The notes: generated by a model from the letters alone, not told the origin. Shown: positions 9,193 through 18,413, counted from the stretch's first letter. The stretch: DNA of 64,000 nt from Chryseobacterium sp. KLBC 52 (GCF_003347605.1 NZ_QDFZ01000008.1:176238-240237); one strand, 5' to 3'. A program made the numbers and translations.

Positions 9193-9627
9193 ATGACAAA
9201 TCAAAAAAATCAATTTCCGCAACTTTTTTTAAGACTGGCTCTTGCCGTTACGATGCTTTCTGCGGTGGCAGATCGGTTCGGATGGTGGAGTAAAGAAAAT
9301 TCATCATGGGGAAACATGGAGCGTTTTAAAGAATATACAAGACAGCTTACCTTTTTTCTTCCGGAAGCTTTGAGTACGGTTTCAGCGTATGCCGCTACCT
9401 TTTTAGAAATTCTTTTTCCTTTGATGCTGATTTTTGGATTTAAAACAAAGTTTGCAGCCTATGGAAGCAGTATCCTGCTGTTAATTTTTGCGATATCCAT
9501 GACCATCGCATCAGGACCCAAAGCTCCACTGAACTATTCCGTATGGGTGGGAAGTGCAGCTGCGCTTTTACTGGCGGTACAGCAACATTATTCTTTAACT
9601 ATAGATCAATTAACCAAAAAAATATAA
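9193..9627 (+). CDS. DoxX-like membrane protein
   Basis: 144 residues, four hydrophobic helices, DoxX-type pattern (RLALAVTMLSAVADRFG at the start, ATFLEILFPLMLIFGFKTKFA in the middle). Members are associated with oxidative stress and respiratory electron flow. Four bases separate it from the AhpD-like gene, so the two are one transcription unit downstream of the Crp/Fnr regulator. Confidence 0.85.
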   Translation: MTNQKNQFPQLFLRLALAVTMLSAVADRFGWWSKENSSWGNMERFKEYTRQLTFFLPEALSTVSAYAATFLEILFPLMLIFGFKTKFAAYGSSILLLIFAISMTIASGPKAPLNYSVWVGSAAALLLAVQQHYSLTIDQLTKKI

Positions 9628-9631
9628 TATT

Positions 9632-10075
9632 ATGAGCGCAAGATTAAATATTGCAACAGTAGATTCAGCAGCCTATAAAGCCATGTTGGGATTGGAAGGA
9701 TATTTACAGACTATTTCTTTAACACATATTCAGAAGGAGCTGATTAAGATCAGGGCTTCACAGATCAATAAATGTGCTTTCTGTCTTGATATGCATACCA
9801 AAGATGCTATCAAATACGGAGAAAACCCTCAAAGAATTTTTATTCTAAACGGATGGACAGAAGCAAAAGAATTTTTCACTGAAGAAGAACAGGTGCTATT
9901 GGCAATGACAGAAGAAATTACGCTGATCAGCGATAAAGGTTTAACCGAAGAAACATATCAAAAAGCGAAGTCTTTCTTTGATGATAACCAGATCGCTCAG
10001 ATCATCATGGCGATCATTACGATCAATGCATGGAACAGAATTGCAGTAAGTACTCATCTTCCGATTGCAAAATAG
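9632..10075 (+). CDS. AhpD-like / carboxymuconolactone decarboxylase family protein
   Basis: 147 residues with the AhpD-type catalytic segment KCAFCLDMHTKDA (CxxC with a following His, about residues 48-55). Such proteins are small peroxidase-linked thiol reductases; the CxxC-xx-H arrangement argues for redox activity over lactone decarboxylation. Follows the DoxX-like gene by 4 bases. Confidence 0.9.
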   Translation: MSARLNIATVDSAAYKAMLGLEGYLQTISLTHIQKELIKIRASQINKCAFCLDMHTKDAIKYGENPQRIFILNGWTEAKEFFTEEEQVLLAMTEEITLISDKGLTEETYQKAKSFFDDNQIAQIIMAIITINAWNRIAVSTHLPIAK

Positions 10076-10153
10076 TGAATTCAGGAAGATGGATGATGGA
10101 GGATGAAAGTTGATGAAGACTGCATCATCTACGGATGTTTACTTTATTTTAAG

Positions 10154-10186
10154 AAACGGCCTTTCAAATTTTTGAAAGGCCGTTTT
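10154..10186 (+). terminator. Rho-independent terminator after the AhpD-like gene
   Basis: Perfect 15-bp stem AAACGGCCTTTCAAA / TTTGAAAGGCCGTTT with a 2-base loop followed by T residues; about 80 bases after the stop. Confidence 0.8.
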
Positions 10187-10320
10187 GATGCAAGATGCAA
10201 AGTGACAGTGTAACAGGGTTCGGGTATTAATTCTAAAAATAAATTTTTTGGTTCATTTTATTTTTTAAACCGGAATTACATTGTCTCTCCGTTTCTCGGA
10301 TTATATTTCTAATAATTAAA

Positions 10321-11289
10321 TTAATAAATAGCCACAGGATTTACATTCACCTGAGTAGAACCTACATACAAAGGCTGTCCCAGCACGAATAAAAATTCCC
10401 AGACTTTTTGTTTTACTAAAGGACGGCTGTCTATGAGTTCCAGGTTATAAATTCCTTTTTTAGCCAGCATAAACTGGTTGATGGGGAATTCTTCTTTACT
10501 TTTCGGGTTAGGATATACTTCGGAAGCCCAGGTGTCGCCACCAAAAGCAACGATTCCCTGATCGGCAAGCCATTTTGCTGCATCCATTCCTATGCCGGGT
10601 TCTGTTTCCAGAAATTGTTGATTGTTTTTACCAATTAATTCAAGCCATCCGGTGTTGAAAAGAACGATATCACCTTTTCTCAGAGTAATTCCTTGTTTCT
10701 TTAAAACGGATTTAATGTCTTCAACCGTAAATTCTGTTCCTCCCGGCACAATTGATTTTCCATAATGAGCCGTCATATCAAGCACTACACCGCGGGTAAC
10801 GAAAGGAGGTACTTTTTCAACACCCAGTTTCTTTACGCCTTCTACGGTTACGAAATCTGTTGCCTTGTTTCCGTTATAGTAAGTGTTGTCAATACCAATG
10901 TGTCCGATACCGTTCAGTTGTGTTCCAACTCCGGTCCATCCGTTGACCAGTTCATCATTGAAGGTGAATTTATTCGGTCCTATACTTTTTCCGCCCTGTT
11001 CTCCGGGTTGGATATTGTATAAATTGAAACTTCTGTGTCTGAAAGCAGGCAGGTTTTTATCAATAGGAACGGCAAGTGCTAACGTTTTACCTTGTTTTAC
11101 CAGTCCCAGTGCTTGTTTTACAACTTCCGGTGTTAACAGATTGGCTGCTCCAATCTCATCTTTCGCACCGTAAGCCGAAGGATACCATGATTGATCTTCA
11201 GGATTGACGAGTGTCTGAGCTTTTAGATTAATGCTGTTGATAGTCAATAGTGTAGCTAACCCGAACATTCTGATCAGATTATTTTTCAT
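10321..11289 (-). CDS. Secreted cyclase-family (kynurenine formamidase-like) hydrolase
   Basis: 322 residues with a signal peptide (MKNNLIRMFGLATLLTINS..A). The core matches the cyclase family PF04199: GTQLNGIGHIGIDN, VVLDMTAHYGKSIVPGGTEF and KGDIVLFNTGWLELI. The metal-binding HxGTHxD motif of bacterial KynB is altered, so it is a distant member and the substrate is unknown. It stands alone between intergenic regions. Confidence 0.85.
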   Translation of the reverse strand: MKNNLIRMFGLATLLTINSINLKAQTLVNPEDQSWYPSAYGAKDEIGAANLLTPEVVKQALGLVKQGKTLALAVPIDKNLPAFRHRSFNLYNIQPGEQGGKSIGPNKFTFNDELVNGWTGVGTQLNGIGHIGIDNTYYNGNKATDFVTVEGVKKLGVEKVPPFVTRGVVLDMTAHYGKSIVPGGTEFTVEDIKSVLKKQGITLRKGDIVLFNTGWLELIGKNNQQFLETEPGIGMDAAKWLADQGIVAFGGDTWASEVYPNPKSKEEFPINQFMLAKKGIYNLELIDSRPLVKQKVWEFLFVLGQPLYVGSTQVNVNPVAIY

Positions 11290-11443
11290 TTTTAAAAAGA
11301 TTTGGGGGTTAAAAGAGGGAAGCAGAAAGCTGGAGGAGGAAATTTATTGATGCCGGATAAGAGATGGATTAGTGTACAATTCAACTCCAATTGTCATTCC
11401 GACGAAGGGAGAATTTCATTCTTCCAGCTTCCTGCCTTTTATA

Positions 11444-12427
11444 TTAAATTTTGTTCAAAGCAGAACCGATAAAGTTCAATTCTTCCTGTGAAAGGTCAAT
11501 AGACATTGCTTTTGCGTTTTCAATAGCTTGCTGTGCGTTTCTTGCCCCTGCCAATACGACTGTAATCGCTGGCTGCAGCGTTGTCCATCTTAATACAAGC
11601 TGAGAAAGGCTTGCTCCTTTTTCCTGAGCGATAGGTTCTATTTTTTCTAAGAACGTTTTCACTTTATTCAGATCAAACTGAGAGAAATATCCGTTTCTGT
11701 GGTCGTTATCTTTCAATTGGTTTTCTTTGAAGTATTTACCGGTTAAAAGACCTCTTTCCATAGGGCTGTACACAATAATTCCTGTGTTACTTTCCAGAGA
11801 ATAAGGTACGAGATCGTTTTCAATAGCGCGGTTCAGCATGCTGTAAGAAACCTGGTTGCTGGCAAGTTGCAAAGTTCTGTTGGCTTCTTCCATCTGAGCT
11901 ACACTGTAATTGCTTACTCCTGCTGTACGGATTTTTCCCTGCTGGATCAATAACTCCATAGCTTCCATAGTTTCGGAGATAGGCGTTGTGCTGTCCGGCC
12001 AGTGAAGCTGTAAAAGATCAATATAGTCTGTTCCTAGTCTTTTTAAGCTCTCTTCAACTTCTTTGATGATGTTTTCTTTAGAAGCCAATTTATAAACGGG
12101 AAGAGTCTTTCCTTCATCTTCTGCATCAAAGAAAAATTCTCCTTTGCCGTTATTGCTTCCGTCCCATACCAATCCGAATTTTGTTAAAAGCTGGATTTTT
12201 GAACGGTCTTTTCCTTTGATGGCTTCACCAATCATTTCTTCACTCAGTCCGAAACCGTAGAATGGTGCGGTATCAATAGAAGTTACTCCGTGATCCAATG
12301 AAGCGTGAATAGAATTGATGGAATCCTGTTTTTCATTACCGCCCCACATATTTCCACCAATAGCAAAAGCTCCGTGTGTGATAGTTGATAATTCTAAATC
12401 TGTATTTCCTAATTTTCTATATTCCAT
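11444..12427 (-). CDS. Aldo/keto reductase
   Basis: About 327 residues from Met at 12427 (MEYRKLGNTDLELS), the usual start for this family. The frame is open to 12532, but that extension runs through a dispersed repeat and is not conserved-looking. AKR features: DTAPFYGFGLSEEMIGEA with catalytic D and Y, lysine in LLTKFGLV, LLQLHWPD, and the NADPH site ending VLAGARNAQQ. A cytoplasmic NADPH-dependent carbonyl reductase. Confidence 0.92.
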   Translation of the reverse strand: MEYRKLGNTDLELSTITHGAFAIGGNMWGGNEKQDSINSIHASLDHGVTSIDTAPFYGFGLSEEMIGEAIKGKDRSKIQLLTKFGLVWDGSNNGKGEFFFDAEDEGKTLPVYKLASKENIIKEVEESLKRLGTDYIDLLQLHWPDSTTPISETMEAMELLIQQGKIRTAGVSNYSVAQMEEANRTLQLASNQVSYSMLNRAIENDLVPYSLESNTGIIVYSPMERGLLTGKYFKENQLKDNDHRNGYFSQFDLNKVKTFLEKIEPIAQEKGASLSQLVLRWTTLQPAITVVLAGARNAQQAIENAKAMSIDLSQEELNFIGSALNKI

Positions 12428-12453
12428 TTTGTTTGTTTTAAAATTGTTGTTGT

Positions 12454-12510
12454 AAACCACCCCGTCAAAAATTCTTTGAATTTTCGCCACCCCTCCAGAG
12501 GAGGGGAATT
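12454..12510 (-). repeat. Dispersed intergenic repeat, copy 1
   Basis: On the minus strand it reads AATTCCCCTCCTCTGGAGGGG, then GTGGCGAAAATTC and GACGGGGTGGTTT. It contains a short palindrome (CCCCTCC/GGAGGGG) and matches copy 2 at 18231-18285 in order and spacing. Lies directly upstream of the aldo/keto reductase start. Confidence 0.6.
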
Positions 12511-12652
12511 CTCTCCGTTTCAATGGTGACACTTTTAAGAACTTTTCGGATTTAAAAAGAAATAAAATGTTCTTTTCTGTATTCTGAATAGCAACTTATT
12601 TTTATTGAAGTGTCTGAAAACAGTTGTGACTGTTGTGGTTAAAAATTGCTTG

Positions 12653-13405
12653 TTATTTTCTTAATTCTTTTGCGATAGCTTCTCCAACGCTTTTTGCAGA
12701 TTGTGGATTCTGTCCTGTGATCACTCTCTGATCGGTTATCACATGATTCTGCCAAAGCCCGGATTTTTCAAATTTCGCTCCTCTTTCTTTCAGTTTATCT
12801 TCCAGTAGGAAAGGAACTATGTTGGTTAATTTTACTTCAGATTCCTCTTCATTGGTAAAAGCATTGATCTTTTTACCTTCTACAAGATATTTCCCGTTAT
12901 TCAGTTTGATATTCACCAAACCTGCAGGGCCATGACATACTGCGGCTACAATTCCTCCGTTTTCATAAATTTTGGAAGCGATATCTGACAGTTCTTTATT
13001 GTCTGCAAAATCCCACATCGCTCCGTGTCCTCCTGCATAAAAAATGGTTGAGTATTCTTTGGGATTCACCTGTGATGGCGTCATAGAATGATCAATCTTG
13101 TTTTTGTACTCCTTGTTTTCCCAGAATTCCTTGTTGACAGGATCTTTCAAATCGAAGCCGTCTACCGGAGGAGTTCCGCCTTTCGGGCTTACAAAGTCAA
13201 TTTCATATCCCGCTTGGTGAAGAACTTCCCAAGGGTGAGAAACTTCTCCCAGATAATATCCTGTATCTTCACCGGTACTGCCTTTTTTATCATGGCTGGT
13301 AACAACAAATAAGATTTTCTTTTTCATATTCTTTGATTTTTTGGTTTGTGCCTGAACGAATCCAATCGTAAAGACTGCCAGCATTAACAACGCTAATTTT
13401 TTCAT
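12653..13405 (-). CDS. Secreted DJ-1/PfpI family protein (class I glutamine amidotransferase-like)
   Basis: 250 residues with a signal peptide (MKKLALLMLAVFTIGFVQAQ). The nucleophile elbow AAVCHGPAGL contains the expected Cys and the following His; other family segments are EVSHPWEVLHQAGYEIDFVS and FYAGGHGAMWDF. Resembles the Hsp31-like glyoxalase/chaperone branch, but export is unusual for those enzymes. Last gene of a four-gene minus-strand operon of redox-type enzymes. Confidence 0.9.
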   Translation of the reverse strand: MKKLALLMLAVFTIGFVQAQTKKSKNMKKKILFVVTSHDKKGSTGEDTGYYLGEVSHPWEVLHQAGYEIDFVSPKGGTPPVDGFDLKDPVNKEFWENKEYKNKIDHSMTPSQVNPKEYSTIFYAGGHGAMWDFADNKELSDIASKIYENGGIVAAVCHGPAGLVNIKLNNGKYLVEGKKINAFTNEEESEVKLTNIVPFLLEDKLKERGAKFEKSGLWQNHVITDQRVITGQNPQSAKSVGEAIAKELRK

Positions 13406-13407
13406 AA

Positions 13408-13695
13408 TTAAATGATGTTGGTAAGATAAATCTGTGGTTTTTCCTGAAGCTTTTCATCTACCAAAGCTCCGAAAGCCTGGATATAAGGCTGCTGATTGTG
13501 CTGATCCAATCCTTCTTTACTTTTCCAGATTTCGTAGAAAACAAATTCATTTTTGTCTTCAATTCCCTGATGAAGACTGTAAAGTTCACATGCTTCTTCT
13601 TTTCTTGTTTCTTGTACCATATTCTGTAGAACTTCCAGTACTTCTGCCTGATGTTCTGCTTTGGCTTTTATAATCGCTGTAAGATGAATTTTCAT
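13408..13695 (-). CDS. Antibiotic biosynthesis monooxygenase (ABM) family, putative quinol monooxygenase
   Basis: 95 residues with the ABM dimeric ferredoxin-like fold pattern: IHLTAIIKAKAEHQAEVLEV, TRKEEACELYSLHQG, FVFYEIWKSKEGLDQHNQQP. The closest familiar type is YgiN-like quinol monooxygenase, which in E. coli neighbours the quinone reductase MdaB. A MdaB-like gene in this same operon (14579-15196) supports that reading. Two bases from each neighbour. Confidence 0.9.
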   Translation of the reverse strand: MKIHLTAIIKAKAEHQAEVLEVLQNMVQETRKEEACELYSLHQGIEDKNEFVFYEIWKSKEGLDQHNQQPYIQAFGALVDEKLQEKPQIYLTNII

Positions 13696-13697
13696 AA

Positions 13698-14582
13698 TTA
13701 AATAAATTTTTCAATTGAGTTATAAATAGGTTTCCAATCCAGTTCTGCTTTCGCTTTATCCGAACTGCATCTGCTGTTGGATGCAAATCCGAAATAACCT
13801 CCTGCAGGACCGAATTTATCAACTGCTTCCTGTATACTTAACGATTCTGCAGGTTGTAGTCTGTATTTTTTACTGATGTTTTCTGCAATGTTTTTTAAAG
13901 AAGAGGAACCGTTTTCTGCATAATAGATGGAACCTCCTTTTGCTTTTTCCAATGCGAGTACATACAAATCTGCGAGATCTTCAATATGTAAGTTTGACCA
14001 GATATTTTCGCCTTCACCAAAATAAACTCCATGCCCTTTTTCCTTAGAAAAGTTAATAAGAGCCGGGATCTGGATACTGTCTTTTTTAATTCCCAGACCT
14101 TCTCCGTAAACCATGGTAGGAACAATAACAATACTTCTTATGCCTTTGTTTGAAGATTGCAGTACATAATTGTTGATCAATACTCTTGATGCCATTTCGA
14201 GTCTTGGCTGTAAAAGGAAATCTTCTCTGAAGATAAAATCACTTTTTTGACCATTTTCTTTTCCTCCAAAAATAGCAGAGCCTGAAGTGAATATAAACGT
14301 TTTCTCACTTCCTTCCAATGCTCTGATAAAGTTATCTGCTGTATAAGCATCATCTGCTGAATCTGCATTATGAATAACTGCATCCACACCGGAAACTGCT
14401 GTTCTGATAAGATCTTCATCATGGATATTCCCCACAATGGTTTTGATTCCTAATGATTCCAGTTCCTGAACGTGAGCTTCATTACGAACTAGGCCTGTCA
14501 CTTCATAATTCCTGTCTAGGAGTTTTTTTGCGATAGTTCCGCCAATATAGCCGGTAATACCTGTGATCAGTACTTTTTTCAT
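13698..14582 (-). CDS. NAD-dependent epimerase/dehydratase-like protein
   Basis: 294 residues. N-terminal Rossmann motif ITGITGYIGGTIA, then VDAVIHNADSAD and IFTSGSAIFGG, as in extended short-chain dehydrogenases. The canonical YxxxK is replaced around SRVLINNYVLQ, so catalysis may be atypical. It overlaps the MdaB-like gene by 4 bases and precedes the ABM gene by 2, so it is in the same operon. Substrate unknown. Confidence 0.88.
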   Translation of the reverse strand: MKKVLITGITGYIGGTIAKKLLDRNYEVTGLVRNEAHVQELESLGIKTIVGNIHDEDLIRTAVSGVDAVIHNADSADDAYTADNFIRALEGSEKTFIFTSGSAIFGGKENGQKSDFIFREDFLLQPRLEMASRVLINNYVLQSSNKGIRSIVIVPTMVYGEGLGIKKDSIQIPALINFSKEKGHGVYFGEGENIWSNLHIEDLADLYVLALEKAKGGSIYYAENGSSSLKNIAENISKKYRLQPAESLSIQEAVDKFGPAGGYFGFASNSRCSSDKAKAELDWKPIYNSIEKFI

Positions 14583-15196
14583 GATACCAATTCCGGTTTC
14601 AATTCTTTTTCAAATACATTTCTTACGTGCTCTCTGTACAATTTCATATCACGCTCTACATTGGCATTTTTCTCTACATCATGAAAGTGAAAGCTTTCCA
14701 TTTTTTCTAACGAAACAAAGGCATTCATTCTATGGAATCCAAATAACGGGCCTTCATCCACACTTTTTTCGCTGAAAAATTCTCCGGGAAGCGTGAAGGC
14801 AGTTGCAGGAGCATTCCAGCTGGTAGTCAGCATATATTTTCTTCCTCCAAGCATTCCTCCTGTTCCGTAGTTGATTTCGGGGTTCTCAGCTTTTCTTCCG
14901 TCGCTCATATAAATTCCTTTGGCATGACCTGCTGTGAATACTTCGTCAATATATTTTTTCAATCCGTTAGGCAATTGGAACCACCATATAGGAGTGTGGT
15001 AGATAATGTAGTCTGCCCATACAAACTTCTCCACCTCTTCATTTTTGTCGTAGCTTTCACTTACATTGGTTATCTTTACTTCTACGTTGTCAAATTCTTT
15101 AAGAACGGCTAATGTATTGTCTGCAATAGTTTGATTATATTTTCCTCCGGAATGTCCGAAATTCTGTCCTCCGTTGATGATTAGTACTTTTTTCAT
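14579..15196 (-). CDS. MdaB-like NADPH:quinone reductase (flavodoxin fold)
   Basis: 205 residues. Flavodoxin-like start LIINGGQNFGHSGGKYNQTI, TPIWWFQLPNGLKKYIDEVF and the glycine-rich GTGGMLGGRKYMLTTSWNAP are typical for modulator of drug activity B (two-electron quinone reductase with FAD). First gene of the operon. A -7-like box TAACTTTG lies on the minus strand at 15233-15226. Gives protection against quinone redox cycling. Confidence 0.92.
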   Translation of the reverse strand: MKKVLIINGGQNFGHSGGKYNQTIADNTLAVLKEFDNVEVKITNVSESYDKNEEVEKFVWADYIIYHTPIWWFQLPNGLKKYIDEVFTAGHAKGIYMSDGRKAENPEINYGTGGMLGGRKYMLTTSWNAPATAFTLPGEFFSEKSVDEGPLFGFHRMNAFVSLEKMESFHFHDVEKNANVERDMKLYREHVRNVFEKELKPELVS

Positions 15197-15513
15197 TTTT
15201 TTATGATTGTTTAAATTTTACTCTGCAAAGTTATAACGGATGTGTGTATAATAAAAATAATATAAATTATAGAGTGTTATTATTTTTGTGATAGTTTGTT
15301 TTTTTTGATTGGGGTTATGAGGTCCGGGTTGCGGGTTGTGGGTTACGGGGTGTGGTTTCGAGGTTATTTTAACCAGCAGCTAATCATTCACAATTGATTT
15401 TGCACAGCAAAAATTGACTATTGATCATTTCCCTTTTCATGGTAAAATGTCATATTCTATTTGAACTGAAATTCCTTTCCGTCATGTAAATTTGTCTAAT
15501 AAATTGAAGGAGA
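15197..15513. other. Divergent intergenic region
   Basis: 317 bases between the MdaB-like operon and the phosphoesterase gene. Holds TAACTTTG (minus, 15233-15226) and TAAATTTG (plus, 15487-15494) promoter boxes and a G-rich tract (about 15308-15360). No gene seen. Confidence 0.5.
15487..15512 (+). promoter_or_regulatory. Promoter box and strong Shine-Dalgarno for the phosphoesterase gene
   Basis: TAAATTTG at 15487-15494, then GAAGGAG (15506-15512) directly before the ATG at 15514. A full Shine-Dalgarno is uncommon in this phylum; the very short spacing here means it may be fortuitous. Confidence 0.4.
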
Positions 15514-16260
15514 ATGATACAGATAGCTGTTTTTAGTGATGTGCATGGAAATCTTCCGGCATTGGAAGTAGTGTTGAAGGATATTGAGCAGAGGGGAATC
15601 AGTCAGAGATTCTGTTTGGGAGATCTGGTAGATTTTGCACCCTGGGGAAATGAAGTGATAGAAAAAATAAGAAGTCTGAACATTCTCTGTCTGATGGGAA
15701 ATCATGATGAAAGAATTGCTTTTGATATTCCTGTTGTTCCTTTATCCAAACATTCAGAAGAAGAAACCATAGCCAGATTCATTGCGATAGACCATTCAAA
15801 AAAACATATTACAGAATCAAACAAAAAATTTCTTTCAGAACTTCCTTTTCATTTAAGATTAAATTATAAAACAGGTAAAAAGCACTGGAATATACAGTTA
15901 GTACACTCCAGTCTTGAAAGCAATGATACCTACTTATATGAATCTGAGAATGATGAGGTTTTCACATCAATGCTGAAGAACGCGAATGCTGATCTCATAG
16001 TGATGGGGCACACCCATTTATCATTTAAAAAACAGTTTGAAAATAATACCTGGGCTGTCAATTGTGGTTCTGTGGGACGTTCTAAAGAAGACAACAGACT
16101 GGCTTCTTATCTAATACTGACTTTAGATGAGGAAGAAATTATTCCTGAAATTATACAGCTGCCTTATCCGATTGATGAAACTGCCCGTCAGATAAGGGAA
16201 AGCGGAATTCCGGATTATTATGCGTCATTTTTGAAACATGAAAACATATCAATATTATAA
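15514..16260 (+). CDS. Calcineurin-like metallophosphoesterase (YfcE/MJ0936 type)
   Basis: 248 residues. Dimetal motifs are in order: FSDVHGN (DxH), LGDLVDF (GDxxD), LMGNHDER (GNHD), LVHSSLE and MGHTHLSF (GHxH). This matches the small cytoplasmic phosphodiesterase group. Substrate unknown. The C-terminal tail after the fold is about 60 residues. Confidence 0.92.
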   Translation: MIQIAVFSDVHGNLPALEVVLKDIEQRGISQRFCLGDLVDFAPWGNEVIEKIRSLNILCLMGNHDERIAFDIPVVPLSKHSEEETIARFIAIDHSKKHITESNKKFLSELPFHLRLNYKTGKKHWNIQLVHSSLESNDTYLYESENDEVFTSMLKNANADLIVMGHTHLSFKKQFENNTWAVNCGSVGRSKEDNRLASYLILTLDEEEIIPEIIQLPYPIDETARQIRESGIPDYYASFLKHENISIL

Positions 16261-16300
16261 TTATTTTGTAATTTTGCATTATAATATTAATAATTAAGTC

Positions 16301-17197
16301 ATGGTTAATTTAGAATGGTATCGTACTTTTAAGGCGATCTATAAAACCGGGACATTGACAGGTGCTGCCGATGCTCTGTTTATATCACAGCCGGGAGTGA
16401 GCCTTCATTTAAGCTCATTGGAAGCTTATGTAGGATACAAACTATTCGACAGAACGGGTCGGAAAATGATTCCGACAGAAAGAGGAAAAGTATTATTTAA
16501 CGCAGTTGCCGAACCTATTACCAAACTGGAAGATGTAGAGAAAAATTTTCAAAAATCGACAGAGAAGCATACTCCAACCATCAGTGTCGGAATGTGTTTT
16601 GAGACTTTTCAGACCACTTTGGAGCAATATGTTTCTTCACTACCTTTTAATCTGATTATCAGTTTCGGAGAATATCCTGAAATGCTGGATCAGCTGGATA
16701 AAGGCATTCTTGATCTGATCATAACTCCGAAAAAAGGATCTTCACCCAATATCGAACATGAAGCATTCTCGTCGGAACAAATTGTTCTGGTAGGAGGGAA
16801 GGATGTGGATAAAACAGCGTTCAATAAAGTGTTGAAGACAAAAGATGCGGAGCAGATAGAGGAGTGGCTGAAAAACGAAAAATGGTACGGAACTACCGGT
16901 GATATGGAACACCTTTTCCAGTATTGGATATTGAATTTTGGTCATAAACCGAATTTCCGTCCTAATTATATCGTTCCCAATATGAACTCAATCATCCGTT
17001 GTCTTAAAGGGGGGACAGGATTAGCCGTTGTTCCCGATTTTTTATGCAGAAATGACATTGAGAGCGGAGATATTCAGCTGATCTGGGAAGGAAAGAAAAA
17101 ATTTGAAAATACTCTGTATTTCGGTTGTCGTAAGAAAACCAATTATCAAACAGAAATAGAGCATATTAAAGGCTTATTCCGTAAGGTGATGGCTTAA
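16301..17197 (+). CDS. LysR-family transcriptional regulator
   Basis: 298 residues: N-terminal winged helix (WYRTFKAIYKTGTLTGAADA, SQPGVSLHLSSLE, LFDRTGRKMIPTERG), then a periplasmic-binding-like sensor domain. A TAATTTTG box lies at 16269-16276. Its 3' end overlaps the convergent GNAT gene by 24 bases. The targets could include neighbouring redox genes, but no adjacent divergent gene points to one. Confidence 0.93.
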   Translation: MVNLEWYRTFKAIYKTGTLTGAADALFISQPGVSLHLSSLEAYVGYKLFDRTGRKMIPTERGKVLFNAVAEPITKLEDVEKNFQKSTEKHTPTISVGMCFETFQTTLEQYVSSLPFNLIISFGEYPEMLDQLDKGILDLIITPKKGSSPNIEHEAFSSEQIVLVGGKDVDKTAFNKVLKTKDAEQIEEWLKNEKWYGTTGDMEHLFQYWILNFGHKPNFRPNYIVPNMNSIIRCLKGGTGLAVVPDFLCRNDIESGDIQLIWEGKKKFENTLYFGCRKKTNYQTEIEHIKGLFRKVMA

Positions 17198-17641
17198 TAC
17201 AACCATATCTCTCATCTGTAAACCGTTTTCATAAATAGGATCCGGATAATTTTGAATAAAAAAATCTTTCAGGATTCCACTTTTGATGAATCCGTTTTTC
17301 TCATAAAATCTGATCTGTTGGAAGCCGGTATCCGATGTTCCAACAGTCAGTGTTTTATAATGATTTTCTTTGGCAATTTCTTTTGCTTTATTCATCAGAA
17401 TACTTCCGATGCCTTTACTTCGGTAGCTTTCAATGACGGCAACATTTTTAATTTCCAGTTCAGTATCACTTTTTCTGTACAATGCCATCACCGCAATGCT
17501 TTCAGTGCCGTTATGCAGAAGATAGATGTCAGAATTGAAAATGTATTGATTAATTGCTTCCTGGGTTTCATCTGCCATCAACAAAAGAGGATAAGGAATT
17601 TCCTCACCAGAATGCAGCAGACTGAAGGTAAAATTTTCCAT
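17174..17641 (-). CDS. GNAT-family N-acetyltransferase
   Basis: 155 residues with the acetyl-CoA motif A VIESYRSKGIGSILMNKAKE (R-x-x-G-x-G form) and a C-terminal IRFYEKNGFIKSG. Acceptor substrate unknown. The stop lies inside the end of the convergent LysR gene. It directly abuts the second GNAT gene upstream. Confidence 0.9.
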   Translation of the reverse strand: MENFTFSLLHSGEEIPYPLLLMADETQEAINQYIFNSDIYLLHNGTESIAVMALYRKSDTELEIKNVAVIESYRSKGIGSILMNKAKEIAKENHYKTLTVGTSDTGFQQIRFYEKNGFIKSGILKDFFIQNYPDPIYENGLQMRDMVVLSHHLTE

Positions 17642-18076
17642 TTACAGACTCATATGAATAAGTGGATAATCTTTTCCTGAACCATCTTTTTCAGATCTTC
17701 CCGTCTTTTTGAACCCCATTTTTTCATAAAACCCGATGGCCTGAGGATTTTGTTCATTGACATCTACTTTCGTCAATCCGGTTTTCTCTTTCATAAATTG
17801 ATAAAGCGTTTTTCCATAACCTTTTCCACGGGCATTATTATGAATGAAAAGCATTTCCAGATTGCCTTCTGCTACAGAAGCAAACCCTTTGGATTCATTA
17901 TCTTCAGTAATTAAATAGACTTCCAGGTTAGGAAGGTAATCTCTTGGAATGGCTTCTTTGAAATAATTGAAATCCTCTTGAGCAAGAAAATCGTGCGTTG
18001 CTTTTACTGCTGATTCCCATATTTCCATAATTCTCGGATAATCCTCTGCTGTAGCCAATCTGATATGTTGTGACAT
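17642..18076 (-). CDS. GNAT-family N-acetyltransferase
   Basis: 144 residues. Motif A is IHNNARGKGYGKTLYQFM, and the C-terminal AIGFYEKMGFKKTGRSEKD resembles YjaB/PhnO-like small acetyltransferases. It ends immediately before the start of the next GNAT gene, so the two form an operon. Substrate unknown. Confidence 0.9.
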   Translation of the reverse strand: MSQHIRLATAEDYPRIMEIWESAVKATHDFLAQEDFNYFKEAIPRDYLPNLEVYLITEDNESKGFASVAEGNLEMLFIHNNARGKGYGKTLYQFMKEKTGLTKVDVNEQNPQAIGFYEKMGFKKTGRSEKDGSGKDYPLIHMSL

Positions 18077-18141
18077 GATTTTTAAATTTTAAGCAAAAAT
18101 AGAGAAAATTGAGATGAGATGCGAGGAGAAGGGTGAATTTT

Positions 18142-18169
18142 GAGGCTAGAGGCTAGAGGCTAGAGGCTG
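18142..18169. repeat. Heptamer tandem repeat (GAGGCTA)x4
   Basis: Four perfect or near-perfect 7-base units in a row, followed by a less regular AAGTTAT repeat. Located between divergent GNAT and aldo/keto reductase genes. Confidence 0.8.
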
Positions 18170-18230
18170 GAAGTTAGAAGTTATAAGTTATAAGTTAGAA
18201 GTGGCTTGATAAGCTTTATCAACTACAATC

Positions 18231-18285
18231 ATTCCCCTTCTCTGAAGGGGTGGATTTTTGCAAAGCAAAAAGACGGGGTAGTTTA
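18231..18285 (+). repeat. Dispersed intergenic repeat, copy 2
   Basis: ATTCCCCTTCTCTGAAGGGG, then TGGATTTTTGCAAAGC and GACGGGGTAGTTT. Same block order as the minus-strand copy at 12454-12510: a CCCCT..AGGGG palindrome, a TGG-AT-rich linker with its own small inverted repeat, and GACGGGGT. Looks like a small non-coding mobile or palindromic element. Confidence 0.6.
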
Positions 18286-18413
18286 AACATCATCTTAAGA
18301 ACCTCATTAAATAACAATTTTTTAACAGGAACAGTAAAATTGGTAGGCAGGATTTTCAATTTTTTATTGCAAATTTGTTTATCACTTTATATTAATAATT
18401 AAAATAAAGATTT

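Larger units (their letters stand above)
18077..18413. other. Repeat-rich intergenic region
   Basis: 337 bases between divergent genes. Holds four tandem copies of GAGGCTA (18142-18169, the last ending G), then AAGTTATAAGTTATAAGTTAG-type direct repeats, and the dispersed repeat copy at 18231-18285. No gene seen. Confidence 0.6.
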
